DNA of 64,000 nucleotides, from positions 124,001 to 188,000 of the forward strand of contig NZ_JNXC01000021.1 of assembly GCF_000716595.1 (NCBI RefSeq). The letters are read 5' to 3'. Both the position numbers and the translations under genes were made by a program. This document shows positions 33,459 to 46,122 of this stretch, one piece after another. This DNA comes from Saccharothrix sp. NRRL B-16314 (GTDB lineage: Bacteria; Actinomycetota; Actinomycetes; Mycobacteriales; Pseudonocardiaceae). The notes under the pieces were generated by a model. It was not told the origin of the DNA. It was given only the letters and a program-made list of their open reading frames with translations, and ran no database searches. Positions within the stretch are counted from its first letter, which is position 1. Every line of letters starts with the position of its first letter.

Positions 33459-34418
33459 ATGACCAGCACCCTGGAGAGCAGGTCCACGCCGCAAGGTCCC
33501 GAGGACCGCGGACCCAAGCCGATCATCGACGGACGGCGTGGGCACGTCGAGCAGTTCAGCGTGTACGTGTTCGTCATCGTGCCGTTCCTGGCTCTGCTCG
33601 CGGCCGTTCCGCTCGCCTGGGGCTGGGGGCTGGGCTGGGTGGACGTCGCGCTGTTCGTGGCGTTCTACTACGTGGCCGGCCTCGGCGTGACGGTCGGGTT
33701 CCACCGGTACTTCACGCACGGCTCGTTCAAGGCCAACCGCGCGCTCAAGATCGGCCTCGCCATCGCGGGCATGATGGCGCTGCAGGGCCCGGTGATCGTG
33801 TGGGTCGCCGACCACCGCCGTCACCACGCGTTCTCCGACCGCGAGGGCGACCCGCACTCGCCGTGGCTGTTCGGCAGCGGCCCCGTCGCGCTGGCCAAGG
33901 GCTTCTGGCACGCCCACATGGGCTGGCTGTTCGACCGCGACCGGACCAACGCCCAGCGCTTCGCCCCCGACCTGCTGGCCGACGAGGACCTGGTCCGCGT
34001 CGACAAGCTGTTCCCGCTGTGGACCACCATCAGCCTGCTCGCGCCCGCCGTCATCGGCGGCCTGGTCACCATGTCGTGGTCCGGCGCGCTGTCGGCGTTC
34101 TTCTGGGCCGGCCTGGTCCGGGTGGCGTTCCTGCACCACGTGACGTGGTCGGTCAACTCGATCTGCCACATGGTCGGCGACCGCCCGTTCGCGGCGCGCG
34201 ACCGGTCCGCCAACGTCTGGGCGCTGGCGATCCTGAGCTTCGGCGAGTCGTGGCACAACCTGCACCACGCCGACCCGACGTGCGCCCGGCACGGCGTGAA
34301 GCGCGGTCAGATCGACACGTCCGCGCGGCTCATCTGGGTGTTCGAGAAGTTCGGCTGGGCGACGAACGTGCGCTGGCCGAACCCCGAGCGACTGGCCCGC
34401 ATCACCGCCAAGAAGTGA
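33459..34418 (+). CDS. Acyl-CoA (delta-9-type) fatty acid desaturase
   Basis: A 319-residue membrane di-iron desaturase. The three His boxes are complete: HRYFTH (82-87), HRRHH (119-123) and HNLHH (266-270), with hydrophobic pairs between them. It resembles stearoyl-CoA desaturases such as mycobacterial DesA3 and would introduce a double bond into membrane acyl chains using an external electron donor; no cognate reductase is adjacent. The ATG start is 31 bp after the palindromic operators. A strong hairpin follows the stop. Confidence 0.92.
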   Translation: MTSTLESRSTPQGPEDRGPKPIIDGRRGHVEQFSVYVFVIVPFLALLAAVPLAWGWGLGWVDVALFVAFYYVAGLGVTVGFHRYFTHGSFKANRALKIGLAIAGMMALQGPVIVWVADHRRHHAFSDREGDPHSPWLFGSGPVALAKGFWHAHMGWLFDRDRTNAQRFAPDLLADEDLVRVDKLFPLWTTISLLAPAVIGGLVTMSWSGALSAFFWAGLVRVAFLHHVTWSVNSICHMVGDRPFAARDRSANVWALAILSFGESWHNLHHADPTCARHGVKRGQIDTSARLIWVFEKFGWATNVRWPNPERLARITAKK

Positions 34419-34448
34419 TCGTTCGCCCCTTGGCCCGACCTTCCTTCA

Positions 34449-34479
34449 CCTGCCCCTCGCCTCGCCGGCGAGGGGCAGG
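34449..34479 (+). terminator. Hairpin terminator after the desaturase
   Basis: CCTGCCCCTCGC (34449-34460) pairs perfectly over 12 bp with 34468-34479 around a 7-nt loop and is followed by TGTTTAG. It separates the desaturase from the next gene's promoter. Confidence 0.8.
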
Positions 34480-34496
34480 TGTTTAGGGTGGCCAGG

Positions 34497-35138
34497 ATGG
34501 CGGGGAGACGGCGCGGCGACGACACACCGGCGCCACGCGTGCGGATGACCGGCAAGGAGCGGCGCGAGCAGCTGCTCGACGTCGCTCGGGCGTTGTTCGC
34601 CGAGAAGGGCTTCGAGGTCACCTCCGTCGAGGAGATCGCGCACCGGGCGGGCGTGTCCAAGCCCGTGGTCTACGAGCACTTCGGCGGCAAGGAAGGCATC
34701 TACGCCGTCGTCGTGGACCGCGAGATGCAGTACCTGATGGACCACATCGTCAACGCGCTGTCCGGCGGACACCCGCGTGAGCTGCTGGAACAGGCGGCGT
34801 GCGCGCTGCTGGACTACATCGAGGGATCGACGGACGGTTTCCGGATCCTCGTGCGCGACTCGCCCGTGGCGTCGTCCACCGGAACGTTCTCGTCGTTGCT
34901 GAACGACATCGCGTCCCAGGTGGAGTCGATCCTCGGCCTGCACTTCTCCCGCCAGGGCTACGACCGCAAGCTGGCCGCGCTGTACTCGCAGGCGTTGGTG
35001 GGCATGGTCGCGCTGACCGGGCAGTGGTGGCTGGAGGTCCGCAAGCCCAAGAAGGACGAGGTGGCCGCCCACCTGGTCAACCTGGCCTGGAAGGGCCTGT
35101 CCCACATGGACCACAAACCCCGCCTCCGCACCCGCTAA
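34497..35138 (+). CDS. TetR-family regulator (Rv1019-like position)
   Basis: A 213-residue TetR regulator with the helix-turn-helix TSVEEIAHRAGVSKPVVYEHFGGKEGIYAVV. In M. tuberculosis the TetR gene in this place (Rv1019, next to mfd) is reported to repress itself and the neighbouring mfd and mazG. Here a sugar dehydrogenase and a DUF4291 gene separate it from mfd, and a desaturase with palindromic operators lies just upstream, so either target is possible. ATG 34497 sits 7 nt after TAGGGT (34484-34489), a leaderless arrangement. Confidence 0.87.
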   Translation: MAGRRRGDDTPAPRVRMTGKERREQLLDVARALFAEKGFEVTSVEEIAHRAGVSKPVVYEHFGGKEGIYAVVVDREMQYLMDHIVNALSGGHPRELLEQAACALLDYIEGSTDGFRILVRDSPVASSTGTFSSLLNDIASQVESILGLHFSRQGYDRKLAALYSQALVGMVALTGQWWLEVRKPKKDEVAAHLVNLAWKGLSHMDHKPRLRTR

Positions 35139-35156
35139 CCCTCCCTCCCCCCCCGC

Positions 35157-35336
35157 GTGAGTCCTACGTTCAGAACCCGTGAGTCCTACGTTCAGAACAC
35201 CCGTGTCCTACGTTCGGAACCCCCGAATTCAACGCTCAGAACACGCCGCCTGTCCGAGCGTTGAACTCAGGCGTTCCGAGCGTTCAACTCAGGGGTTCCG
35301 AACGTAGGACTCACGGGACGTGAACGTAGGACTCAC
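35157..35336. repeat. Mirror-arranged 3'-end repeat array, locus 3
   Basis: Unit A lies at 35157-35171, 35179-35193 (22-bp period) and 35203-35215 (2 bases short). Unit B is at 35225-35239. Inverted B occurs twice (35255-35268 and 35277-35290, also 22 bp apart), then inverted A at 35300-35314 and 35322-35336. The last copy contains the TGA stop codon of the convergent sugar dehydrogenase gene. The array fills the gap between the TetR gene and that gene. Confidence 0.92.
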
Positions 35337-36472
35337 GGGGTGGTCAGGCGGAGGATTTTGTCGTCGGTGCCGTTCGACGTGGTCACGTAGAGGGCGCCGT
35401 CGGGGCCCAGTTCGGCGCCACGCAGGCGGCCGTGGGTGCCGTCCATCTCCGGCGGGATCGCCACGGAGGCCACCTTGCCGTCCTGGCCGACCGTGAACAG
35501 CAGCACCTTCGCGCCCTTCAACGCCGTCACCGCCAGCACGCCGTTCAACGCGCCCCACCGCTCGCCGACGAGGAACGCGGCGTCGCAGATCGCCTCCGTC
35601 GGATCGCCGGACGACCACACGGCGGGCACGGCGTCCGGGAACCGTTCGAGGTCCGTCATCGGCACGTCCTCGTCGTAGCCGCCGACCGTGCCACCCTGCG
35701 ACGGGTCCCACCCGTAGTTGCCGCCCGGCTCGAGCACGTTGACCTCGTCGTCGACGTCCGGCCCGTGCTCGGCGGTGAACACCACGCCGTCCGGCCGGAC
35801 CGCGACGCCCTGCACGTTGCGGTGCCCGTAGGTGTAGATCCGGTCGCCGAACGGGTTGCCGGCCACGCCCTCACCGGTGTCCAGGTCGATCCGCAGCACC
35901 TTGCCGCCGAGGTTGGCCTTGTCCTGCGAGACGTCACCCCGCGCGGTGTCCCCGGTGCCGACGAGCAGGTGCCCGTCCCGGTCCAGCGCCATCCGGCACC
36001 CCGAGTGCCGTCCGCTCGGGTTGGCCGGCAGCCCCGCCACCAGCGGGTCCTTCACCCGGGTCGCCTTCGTGCCGTCCAGTTCCCACGTCACCAGCCGCAC
36101 ATCCGACGAGGTGTTGAAGCACGTGGTGAACCGCCTGCTGGTGGCGAAGTCCGGGTGCACGACCAGGCTCATCAGCCCGCCCTCACCCCGTACCGCGACG
36201 TCACCGAGGTCCGCCTCGACGTCGGTCGCCCGACCGTCCGCGACCAGCGCGATCCGCCCCGGCCGCTGCGGCACGAGCATCCGCCCGTCGGGCAGGAACC
36301 CCACGTCCCACGGGTGGCTCAGCCCGGCCACCACCACCTCGACCCGCAGCTCCTCGGGCGCCGGTGTCCCCGGCGCGCTACCCCCGGCACTGTCCGACGA
36401 ACACCCGGCCACCACCGCCACGGCAGCGAGCCCGACAACGCGACGCATACCGGTCAGCATGACCGCCGCCAT
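35333..36472 (-). CDS. PQQ-dependent sugar (glucose/sorbosone) dehydrogenase-type lipoprotein
   Basis: A 379-residue exported six-bladed propeller protein of the soluble aldose/sorbosone dehydrogenase family. The signal peptide carries a lipobox (VVAGC, Cys near residue 24). Motifs include [58 protein letters not shown] and NYGWD, which are characteristic. PQQ use is inferred from family only. ATG 36472 is supported by GGGGAG 5 nt upstream. The stop codon lies inside the terminal 15-mer of the adjoining repeat array. Confidence 0.88.
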   Translation of the reverse strand: MAAVMLTGMRRVVGLAAVAVVAGCSSDSAGGSAPGTPAPEELRVEVVVAGLSHPWDVGFLPDGRMLVPQRPGRIALVADGRATDVEADLGDVAVRGEGGLMSLVVHPDFATSRRFTTCFNTSSDVRLVTWELDGTKATRVKDPLVAGLPANPSGRHSGCRMALDRDGHLLVGTGDTARGDVSQDKANLGGKVLRIDLDTGEGVAGNPFGDRIYTYGHRNVQGVAVRPDGVVFTAEHGPDVDDEVNVLEPGGNYGWDPSQGGTVGGYDEDVPMTDLERFPDAVPAVWSSGDPTEAICDAAFLVGERWGALNGVLAVTALKGAKVLLFTVGQDGKVASVAIPPEMDGTHGRLRGAELGPDGALYVTTSNGTDDKILRLTTP

Positions 36473-36484
36473 GTGTGCTCCCCG

Positions 36485-36554
36485 TTCACGGGACCGGCTT
36501 CACGGGACCGGTTTCACTCGATCGGTTTCACGGGGCCGGTTTCACGGGGCCGGG
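36485..36554. repeat. 14-bp tandem repeat, five units
   Basis: Five 14-bp units of the form TTCACGGGRCCGGY run without gaps from 36485; units 1-2 and 4-5 are near-identical and unit 3 is degenerate. The fifth unit runs into the 3' end of the DUF4291 gene and contains its TGA stop codon. The array also reaches the leader of the sugar dehydrogenase gene. Confidence 0.9.
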
Positions 36555-37066
36555 TAGGGCCGTTCCACCGGCAGCAGCGCCCGCGCGCCGTCCAGGTCGC
36601 CGGCCCGCACCAGGTCGCGGACCTCGTGGGCCAACGCCGTCACGTCGGTCAGCCCCACGGTCCACTCGTCCACGTACCGGCGCGAAGCGCCACCCGCCAG
36701 CCCCAGCTGCAACGAACGGTGCGGCAGCGGGTTGAGGCGCAGGTCGCGCTCGGGGTCCCACTGCACCCGCACCTCGGGCTTCCGGCCGATGCCCTCGTTG
36801 CTGGGAACGGCTTCGCGCACGGCCTGGTCGAATCCCGAACGGGTGATCCGCACGGCCAGCACGCACTCCTGGTCCTCCTTCGTCCCCCAGCCGGACCGGT
36901 ACATCATCCAGAGGAACGACGGCTTGATCCACGTCATCCGACCGGCCTTGAACGGCGGCACGAACCGGCCCGCGGCCAGCGCCGGACGAGCCACGGCAGG
37001 CGAGTACGCCTGGTACACGGTGATGTGCCGATCGTCGTAGTCGGCCCTGATCTCCTTGGTCTCCAC
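36542..37066 (-). CDS. DUF4291-family protein
   Basis: A 174-residue protein with the strongly conserved DUF4291 opening [18 protein letters not shown], followed by [18 protein letters not shown] and [14 protein letters not shown], a highly conserved core whose biochemical role is unknown. No signal peptide or membrane span. It is divergent from mfd with 144 bp between starts and lies upstream of the sugar dehydrogenase in the same direction. Its stop codon is in the last unit of a 14-bp tandem repeat, so the C-terminal residues may have been shaped by repeat growth. Confidence 0.85.
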   Translation of the reverse strand: METKEIRADYDDRHITVYQAYSPAVARPALAAGRFVPPFKAGRMTWIKPSFLWMMYRSGWGTKEDQECVLAVRITRSGFDQAVREAVPSNEGIGRKPEVRVQWDPERDLRLNPLPHRSLQLGLAGGASRRYVDEWTVGLTDVTALAHEVRDLVRAGDLDGARALLPVERPYPAP

Positions 37067-37210
37067 GTACCCAGCGTCACGCCCGCGTCAACCGAAATCA
37101 CGGGGCGCGCCGCCAGCGTGGCCCGTAGGCTGGCGGACGAGAACCCCTCCGGTGGACGTTCAGTCCCGGGCAGGGGTCTGCCCGCGTTCACCCCCAGGGG
37201 AGCCATCGCA

Positions 37211-40789
<3,579 letters not shown>

Positions 40790-40802
40790 GAAGGTACTGG
40801 TC

Positions 40803-41747
40803 GTGAGGACTGTGCAGAGGCGCTTCACCCTGATCGGCGCGGCTGTCACCGCGGTGGCACTGCTGGTGGCGGGCTGCGGCAACGGCCCCGCCCACGTCGG
40901 CTCGGCCGCGATCGTCGGCGACACCGTGCTGCCGCTGGAGCAGGTGCAGCAGCGGCTGGAGATCGTGCTCAAGAAGGAGCCCGAGGCCCAGAAGCTGCAC
41001 GACCAGCGCAAACTCGACCAGGTCGCCCGTCAGCTGGTCACGCTCGGCGTGCAGCACGAGCTGATCGTGCTGGCCGCCCAGCGCGAGGGCGTCACGGTGT
41101 CCGAGGAGGATGTGACCGAGTCGGTCGAGCAGGCCGGCGGCGCGGACGTGGCCTCGCAGAACACCGTCTACGACGCGGCGACCTTCCGCGAGCGGGCCAA
41201 GGACCAGCTGCTGCTGGTCGAGCTGGCGCGCAAGTACGCGGACCGGATGGAAGTCACGTTCGACTACTTCTTCGCCAAGGACAACGCCGAGGCGATCGAG
41301 AAGGCCAAGCAGGTCGCGAAGGACCCGGCGAAGATGGCCGAGTTCGTCGCCGACGCGCCGCAGAGCGCCGAGGGCCAGGCGCTGTCCCGCAAGGGCCAGC
41401 GGGTGCGGTCCGCCGACTCGCCGCAGGCCGCCCAGTCGCCGCTGTTCGGCGTGCCGGCGGGCAGCGTGGTGGCGTTCGCGCCGGACCCGAGCAGCGCGCA
41501 GTGGATCGTCGCGTACGTGACGGACCGCAAGACGGACGTGCGGACGTCCGGCGAGTCGTCCACGGGGCAGCTCACGCCGCAGCTGCTGGAGCAGATCGGG
41601 CTGCGGCTCGTGCAGTCGCTCGCGGGCGACCCGGAGATCCAGATCAACCCGCGGTACGGGATGTGGGACGGCACCGCGATCGCGCTCGCGCCCAGCGAGG
41701 GTGAGATGAGCGGCTACCAGGCGACCGTGTCGCAGAAGTCCTCGTGA
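40803..41747 (+). CDS. SurA-like peptidyl-prolyl isomerase/chaperone lipoprotein
   Basis: A 314-residue exported lipoprotein (lipobox LLVAGC, Cys near residue 25). The mature N-terminus GSAAIVGDTVLPLEQVQQRL and the helical region to about residue 180 match the SurA_N chaperone fold. A clear parvulin catalytic domain is not evident, so chaperone rather than isomerase activity is the safer guess. It starts 13 bp after mfd and overlaps mazG by 4 bp (GTGA), so mfd, this gene and mazG form one transcription unit. Confidence 0.8.
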   Translation: MRTVQRRFTLIGAAVTAVALLVAGCGNGPAHVGSAAIVGDTVLPLEQVQQRLEIVLKKEPEAQKLHDQRKLDQVARQLVTLGVQHELIVLAAQREGVTVSEEDVTESVEQAGGADVASQNTVYDAATFRERAKDQLLLVELARKYADRMEVTFDYFFAKDNAEAIEKAKQVAKDPAKMAEFVADAPQSAEGQALSRKGQRVRSADSPQAAQSPLFGVPAGSVVAFAPDPSSAQWIVAYVTDRKTDVRTSGESSTGQLTPQLLEQIGLRLVQSLAGDPEIQINPRYGMWDGTAIALAPSEGEMSGYQATVSQKSS

Positions 41748-42661
41748 CCGTTGTCGTCGTAGGTTCCACCCCGGTCGTGCCCGCCGCCGCGCTACCCGCA
41801 TTGCGGAGCGCGGCGGTGGTGTACGCGGGGGAGGGCGTGGACGCCGCGCTGTTCGACGCCCGACCCGTCACCGAGTGGGTGCACACCGGTGAGCCCGCGG
41901 TGCTGGTGACGACGAACCCGGCGGAACCGGTCGCGCTCGCCATGATGGGGTGGGGATCGGACGTCATCCGGGTGCCCGGCCTGGCGCTGCTGGACGCGGC
42001 GGCCGTGATGGACCGGCTGCGGTCGCCCGGCGGGTGCCCGTGGGACGCCGAGCAGGACCACAAGTCGCTGCGGCAGTACCTGGTCGAGGAGACCTACGAG
42101 CTGCTGGAAGCCATCGAGGACGGCGACCGGGCGGCGTTGCGGGAAGAGCTGGGCGACGTGCTGCTGCAGGTCCTGTTCCACGCCCGGATCGCGGTGGAGG
42201 ACGTCGAGCACCCGTTCGACATCGACGACGTGGCGGGCGACCTGGTCACCAAGCTGGTCGGCCGGCACCCGCACGTGTTCGAGGGCAACGACCCTGCGGT
42301 GCACGACGCGACGTCCCAGCAGCACCGGTGGGAAGAGCTGAAGCAGGTCGAGAAGCAGCGGGAATCCAGCGTGGACGGGGTGGCCACCGGGCAGCCCGCG
42401 GTCGCGCTGGCGGGAAAGCTGGCGCAGCGGGTGGCGCGTGCCGGGTTCCCGGTGGACCTGCTGCCCGAGGGCGACGACACGGGCACGACGCTGTTCGCGG
42501 TCGCGGCGCTGGCGAAGCTCGCCGGCGAGGACCCGGAGACCGAGCTGCGCGCCGTGGCCCGCAGGTTCGAGGCGAACGTGCGCGCCGCCGAGCGGTCCGC
42601 CCGCGCGGCCGGCGCCACCACCCTGAGCGCGGCGGACTGGCGCGCACACTGGCCCGGCTGA
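41744..42661 (+). CDS. mazG: MazG-family nucleoside triphosphate pyrophosphohydrolase
   Basis: A 305-residue house-cleaning enzyme that hydrolyses (d)NTPs, including oxidised ones, to monophosphates. One MazG domain follows an unrelated N-terminal segment of about 85 residues: RSPGGCPWDAEQDHKSLRQY, then the metal-binding EETYELLEAIEDGD and EELGDVLLQVLFHA. This single-domain actinobacterial form matches M. tuberculosis MazG (Rv1021). GTG start overlaps the preceding stop. Confidence 0.93.
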   Translation: MTVVVVGSTPVVPAAALPALRSAAVVYAGEGVDAALFDARPVTEWVHTGEPAVLVTTNPAEPVALAMMGWGSDVIRVPGLALLDAAAVMDRLRSPGGCPWDAEQDHKSLRQYLVEETYELLEAIEDGDRAALREELGDVLLQVLFHARIAVEDVEHPFDIDDVAGDLVTKLVGRHPHVFEGNDPAVHDATSQQHRWEELKQVEKQRESSVDGVATGQPAVALAGKLAQRVARAGFPVDLLPEGDDTGTTLFAVAALAKLAGEDPETELRAVARRFEANVRAAERSARAAGATTLSAADWRAHWPG

Positions 42662-42754
42662 GCGCTCCCCGGTCCGGTGACGTCCGGGTGCGATGCCGCA
42701 GTGAGCTCGCGGCCCGGCTCAACCGGACGTGAACGGGGCGCTAACGTCGAGAGG

Positions 42755-45700
42755 GTGACCGAGGCCTACCTCCGCTTCCCGCACCTGCACGGCGATCTCG
42801 TGACGTTCGTGGCCGAGGACGACGTGTGGCTAGCCCCACTGGACGGCGGCCGGGCGTGGCGGGTGACCGCCGACCAGGTGCCGGTGTCGTTCCCCCGCTT
42901 CGACCCGACCGGCACCCGACTCGCCTGGACCAGCCGCCGCGACGGCGCGCCCGAGGTCCACCTGGCACCCGTGGCGGGCGGCGAGTCCACCCGGCTCACC
43001 TACTGGGGCGACTACTCGACCGCCGTGCGCGGGTGGACGTCCGCCGGTGAGGTCGTCGCGGTGACGGCCACCGGCCAGGCGTCCTCCAACCGGCAGTGGG
43101 CGCACGCCGTGCCCACCGACGGCGGACCGTCGCGCCGGCTGCCGTTCGGCTGGGTGGACGACGTGTCGTTCGGCCCGTCCGGCCAGGTCGTCGTCACCTC
43201 CGTCTACGGCCACGACCCCGCCTGGTGGAAGCGTTACCGGGGCGGTGCGGCGGGCAAGCTGTGGGTGGACGGCGCGGGTGACGGCGAGTTCACGCGCATC
43301 CTGCCCGAGCTGACGTCCTCGCTGACGTCGCCGATGTGGATCGGGGACCGGATCGCGTTCCTGTCCGACCACGACGGCGCCGGCAGCGTGTACTCGGTCC
43401 TCCCCGACGGGTCGGACCTGCGGCGGCACACCGGGCAGCAGGACTTCTACGCGCGGGTCGCGTCGAGCGACGGCGAGCGGATCGTCTGGCAGCAGGCGGG
43501 CGAGCTGTGGGTGCTCGAAGACCTCGACGGCGCGGCACCGCGTCGGCTGGAGATCGTGCTGGGAGGGCCACGCACCGGCCGCCGGCCGCGTGCCGTGTCG
43601 TCCCGCCCGGACGACTTCCACCCGGACAAGACCGGCCGCGCGAGCGTGGTCGAGGTGCGCGGGACCGTGCACTGGGTGACGCACCGGGACGGGCCGGTGC
43701 GCGCGTTGGCCGAACAGCCGGGCGTGCGGGCACGGCTGCCGCGCGTCGTCGGCGACAACGTCGTGTGGGTGACCGACGCGGACGGCGAGGAGGGCCTGGA
43801 GTTCTCCCCGGTCGGCGGGGTGGAGCCGGGCAACGAGCCGCGCCGGGTGGCCGTCGGCAAGCTCGGCCGGGTGCTGGAACTGGCCGTCGCGCCCGACGCC
43901 CGCCGGCTCGCGGTCGCGACGCACGACGGGCGGCTGCTGCTGGTGGACGTCGAGTCGGGCGAGGTGCGCGAAGTCCTGAAGGGCGCGAACCCGCACGTCA
44001 GCGACCTGGCGTTCTCGCCGGACTCGAACTGGCTCGCGTGGTCGCACCCCGGTCCGCGCCCGCTCCAGCACATCCGGATGACCAACACCACCGACCTGTC
44101 CGTGGTGGACGTGACGCCGCTGCGGTTCTCCGACTTCTCGCCCACGTTCACCGAGGACGGCCGCTACCTGGCGTTCCTGTCGGTCCGCAGCTTCGACCCG
44201 GTGTACGACGCGCACGTGTTCGACCTGTCGTTCCCGACCGGCTGCCGGCCGTACCTCGTGCCGCTGGCCGCGACCACGCCGTCGCCGTTCGACCCGCTGC
44301 GCCTCGGCCGGTCCGTCGGCGACGACTCGCACGACAAGGACAAGGACAAGGACAACGAGAACCCGATCACGGTCGTCGACCTGGAGGGGCTGGCCGACCG
44401 GGTGGTGACGGTGCCGGTCGCCGCCGCCAGCTACTCCGCGCTGACCGCCGCGAAGGGCGGGCTGCTGTGGCTGCGCTCGCCGATGCGCGGGGTGCTGGGC
44501 GACAACCTGGCCAGTCCCACGGCACGTCCGCCGCGAGCGTCGCTGGAGCGGTTCGACCTGGCCAAGTCGCGCACGGAGACGCTGGTGGACGGCGTGGACG
44601 CGTTCGACGTGGCCGGCGACGGTCAGCGGATGGTCGTGCAGGACCGCGGCGACCTGCGGGTGGTGCCGACCGACCGGAAGGTCGACTCGGACGACAGCGA
44701 CTCGGTGGACGTCGACCTGTCCCGGATTCGCGTGGTGGTGGACCGGGCCGCCGAGTGGCGGCAGTCGTACGCGGAAGCCGGGCGGCTGATGCGGGACCAC
44801 TTCTGGCGCACCGACATGGGCGGCGTGGACTGGGCGGGCGTGCTGGAGCGCTACCGGCCGCTCGTGGACCGGCTCGGCAGCTACAGCGACCTCGTCGACC
44901 TGCTGTGGGAGGTGCAGGGCGAGCTGGGCACGTCGCACGCCTACGTCATGCCCGTCCACGGCGGGGCGCGCGGTCGTGCGGTGGGGCTGCTGGGTGCGGA
45001 CCTCGAACGGGACGAGGCGGGCGCGTGGCGGGTCGTGCGGGTGATCCCGGGTGAGACGTCGGACCCGGCGGCGCGGTCGCCGTTGGCGGCTCCGGGGGTC
45101 GCGGTGCGGGCGGGTGACGCGATCGTGGCCGTCGACGGGCGGCAGGTCGACCCGGTGACCGGCCCGGCGCCGCTGCTGGTCGGCGCGGCGGGGAAACCGG
45201 TGGAGCTGACCGTGCGGCCCGGTGGTGGGGGTGAGCCGCGACGGGTCGTGGTGGTGCCGTTGCGGGACGACGAACCGCTGCGGTACCACGCGTGGGTGGC
45301 CGACCGGCGGGCGCGCGTGCACGAGCTGACCGACGGGCGGGTCGGGTACCTGCACGTGCCGGACATGATGGGCGCCGGCTGGGCGCAGCTGCACCGGGAC
45401 CTGCGGGTGGAGCTGGCGCGCGAGGCGGTGGTGCTGGACGTGCGGGAGAACGGCGGCGGGCACACGTCCGAGCTGGTGGTGGAGAAGCTGGGGCGGAAGG
45501 TCATCGGCTGGTCGGTGGCGCGCGGGTACACCACGGCCGTGAGCTACCCCGGTGACGCGCCGCGCGGGCCGGTGGTGGCCATCGCGGACGAGTTCGCCGG
45601 GTCCGACGGTGACATCGTGAACGTGGCGATCAAGGAGATGGGGATCGGGCCGGTCGTCGGCACCCGCACGTGGGGCGGGGTGATCGGCATCGACATGCAG

Positions 45701-45934
45701 TACAGCCTGGTGGACGGGACCTTGGTGACGCAGCCCCGTTACGCGACGTGGTTCGCCGGGCCGGGGTGGGACGTGGAGAACCACGGCGTCGACCCGGACG
45801 TCGAGGTCGTGATCACGCCGCAGGACCGCGTGGCCGGCCGCGACCCGCAGCTGGACACCGCCGTCCGCCTGGCCCTCACGTCCCTCGCCGACCGCCCCGC
45901 CGCCACGCCACCCGAACTCCCACCCCTCGCGTGA
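42755..45934 (+). CDS. Tricorn-like protease (S41 family)
   Basis: A 1059-residue protein with the tricorn layout: two N-terminal beta-propeller regions (about 1-290 and 300-620), a charged insert (DKDKDKDNEN, near residue 530), then core C1, a PDZ domain (GVAVRAGDAIVAVDGRQVDP) and core C2. Catalytic residues expected for tricorn are visible as H728 (GTSHAY) and the nucleophile S950 (AGSDGD). It would degrade peptides released by the proteasome or other proteases. GTG 42755 lies 7 nt after TAACGT. The TGA stop is inside the first 15-mer of a repeat array. Confidence 0.9.
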   Translation: MTEAYLRFPHLHGDLVTFVAEDDVWLAPLDGGRAWRVTADQVPVSFPRFDPTGTRLAWTSRRDGAPEVHLAPVAGGESTRLTYWGDYSTAVRGWTSAGEVVAVTATGQASSNRQWAHAVPTDGGPSRRLPFGWVDDVSFGPSGQVVVTSVYGHDPAWWKRYRGGAAGKLWVDGAGDGEFTRILPELTSSLTSPMWIGDRIAFLSDHDGAGSVYSVLPDGSDLRRHTGQQDFYARVASSDGERIVWQQAGELWVLEDLDGAAPRRLEIVLGGPRTGRRPRAVSSRPDDFHPDKTGRASVVEVRGTVHWVTHRDGPVRALAEQPGVRARLPRVVGDNVVWVTDADGEEGLEFSPVGGVEPGNEPRRVAVGKLGRVLELAVAPDARRLAVATHDGRLLLVDVESGEVREVLKGANPHVSDLAFSPDSNWLAWSHPGPRPLQHIRMTNTTDLSVVDVTPLRFSDFSPTFTEDGRYLAFLSVRSFDPVYDAHVFDLSFPTGCRPYLVPLAATTPSPFDPLRLGRSVGDDSHDKDKDKDNENPITVVDLEGLADRVVTVPVAAASYSALTAAKGGLLWLRSPMRGVLGDNLASPTARPPRASLERFDLAKSRTETLVDGVDAFDVAGDGQRMVVQDRGDLRVVPTDRKVDSDDSDSVDVDLSRIRVVVDRAAEWRQSYAEAGRLMRDHFWRTDMGGVDWAGVLERYRPLVDRLGSYSDLVDLLWEVQGELGTSHAYVMPVHGGARGRAVGLLGADLERDEAGAWRVVRVIPGETSDPAARSPLAAPGVAVRAGDAIVAVDGRQVDPVTGPAPLLVGAAGKPVELTVRPGGGGEPRRVVVVPLRDDEPLRYHAWVADRRARVHELTDGRVGYLHVPDMMGAGWAQLHRDLRVELAREAVVLDVRENGGGHTSELVVEKLGRKVIGWSVARGYTTAVSYPGDAPRGPVVAIADEFAGSDGDIVNVAIKEMGIGPVVGTRTWGGVIGIDMQYSLVDGTLVTQPRYATWFAGPGWDVENHGVDPDVEVVITPQDRVAGRDPQLDTAVRLALTSLADRPAATPPELPPLA

Positions 45935-46122
45935 GTCCTACGTTCGGAACGCGTGAGTCCTACGTTCGCGTCCCCCGAGTTCAACGCTCAGAACGGCCCA
46001 GGCCGGCCGACCGTGTTCCGAGCGTTGAACTCGGGGGTTCCGAACGTAGGACACGGTCGTTCTGAACGTAGGACTCACGCGACCTGAACGTAGGACTCAC
46101 GGGTCGGGAACGTAGGACTCAC
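45931..46122. repeat. Mirror-arranged 3'-end repeat array, locus 4
   Basis: Unit A is at 45931-45945 and 45953-45967 (22-bp period), unit B at 45977-45991, inverted B at 46019-46032, and inverted A at 46042-46054 (degenerate), 46064-46078, 46086-46100 and 46108-46122, the last three exactly 22 bp apart. The first and last copies supply the TGA stop codons of the tricorn and efeB genes respectively, so the array touches both coding regions. Confidence 0.93.

Noticed and set aside
35432..37210. Open frame extending 593 codons upstream of mfd
   Set aside because: The protein before ATG 37211 is low-complexity and antisense to the sugar dehydrogenase and DUF4291 genes; mfd homology starts at MPQPGPLSG and a ribosome site is present there.
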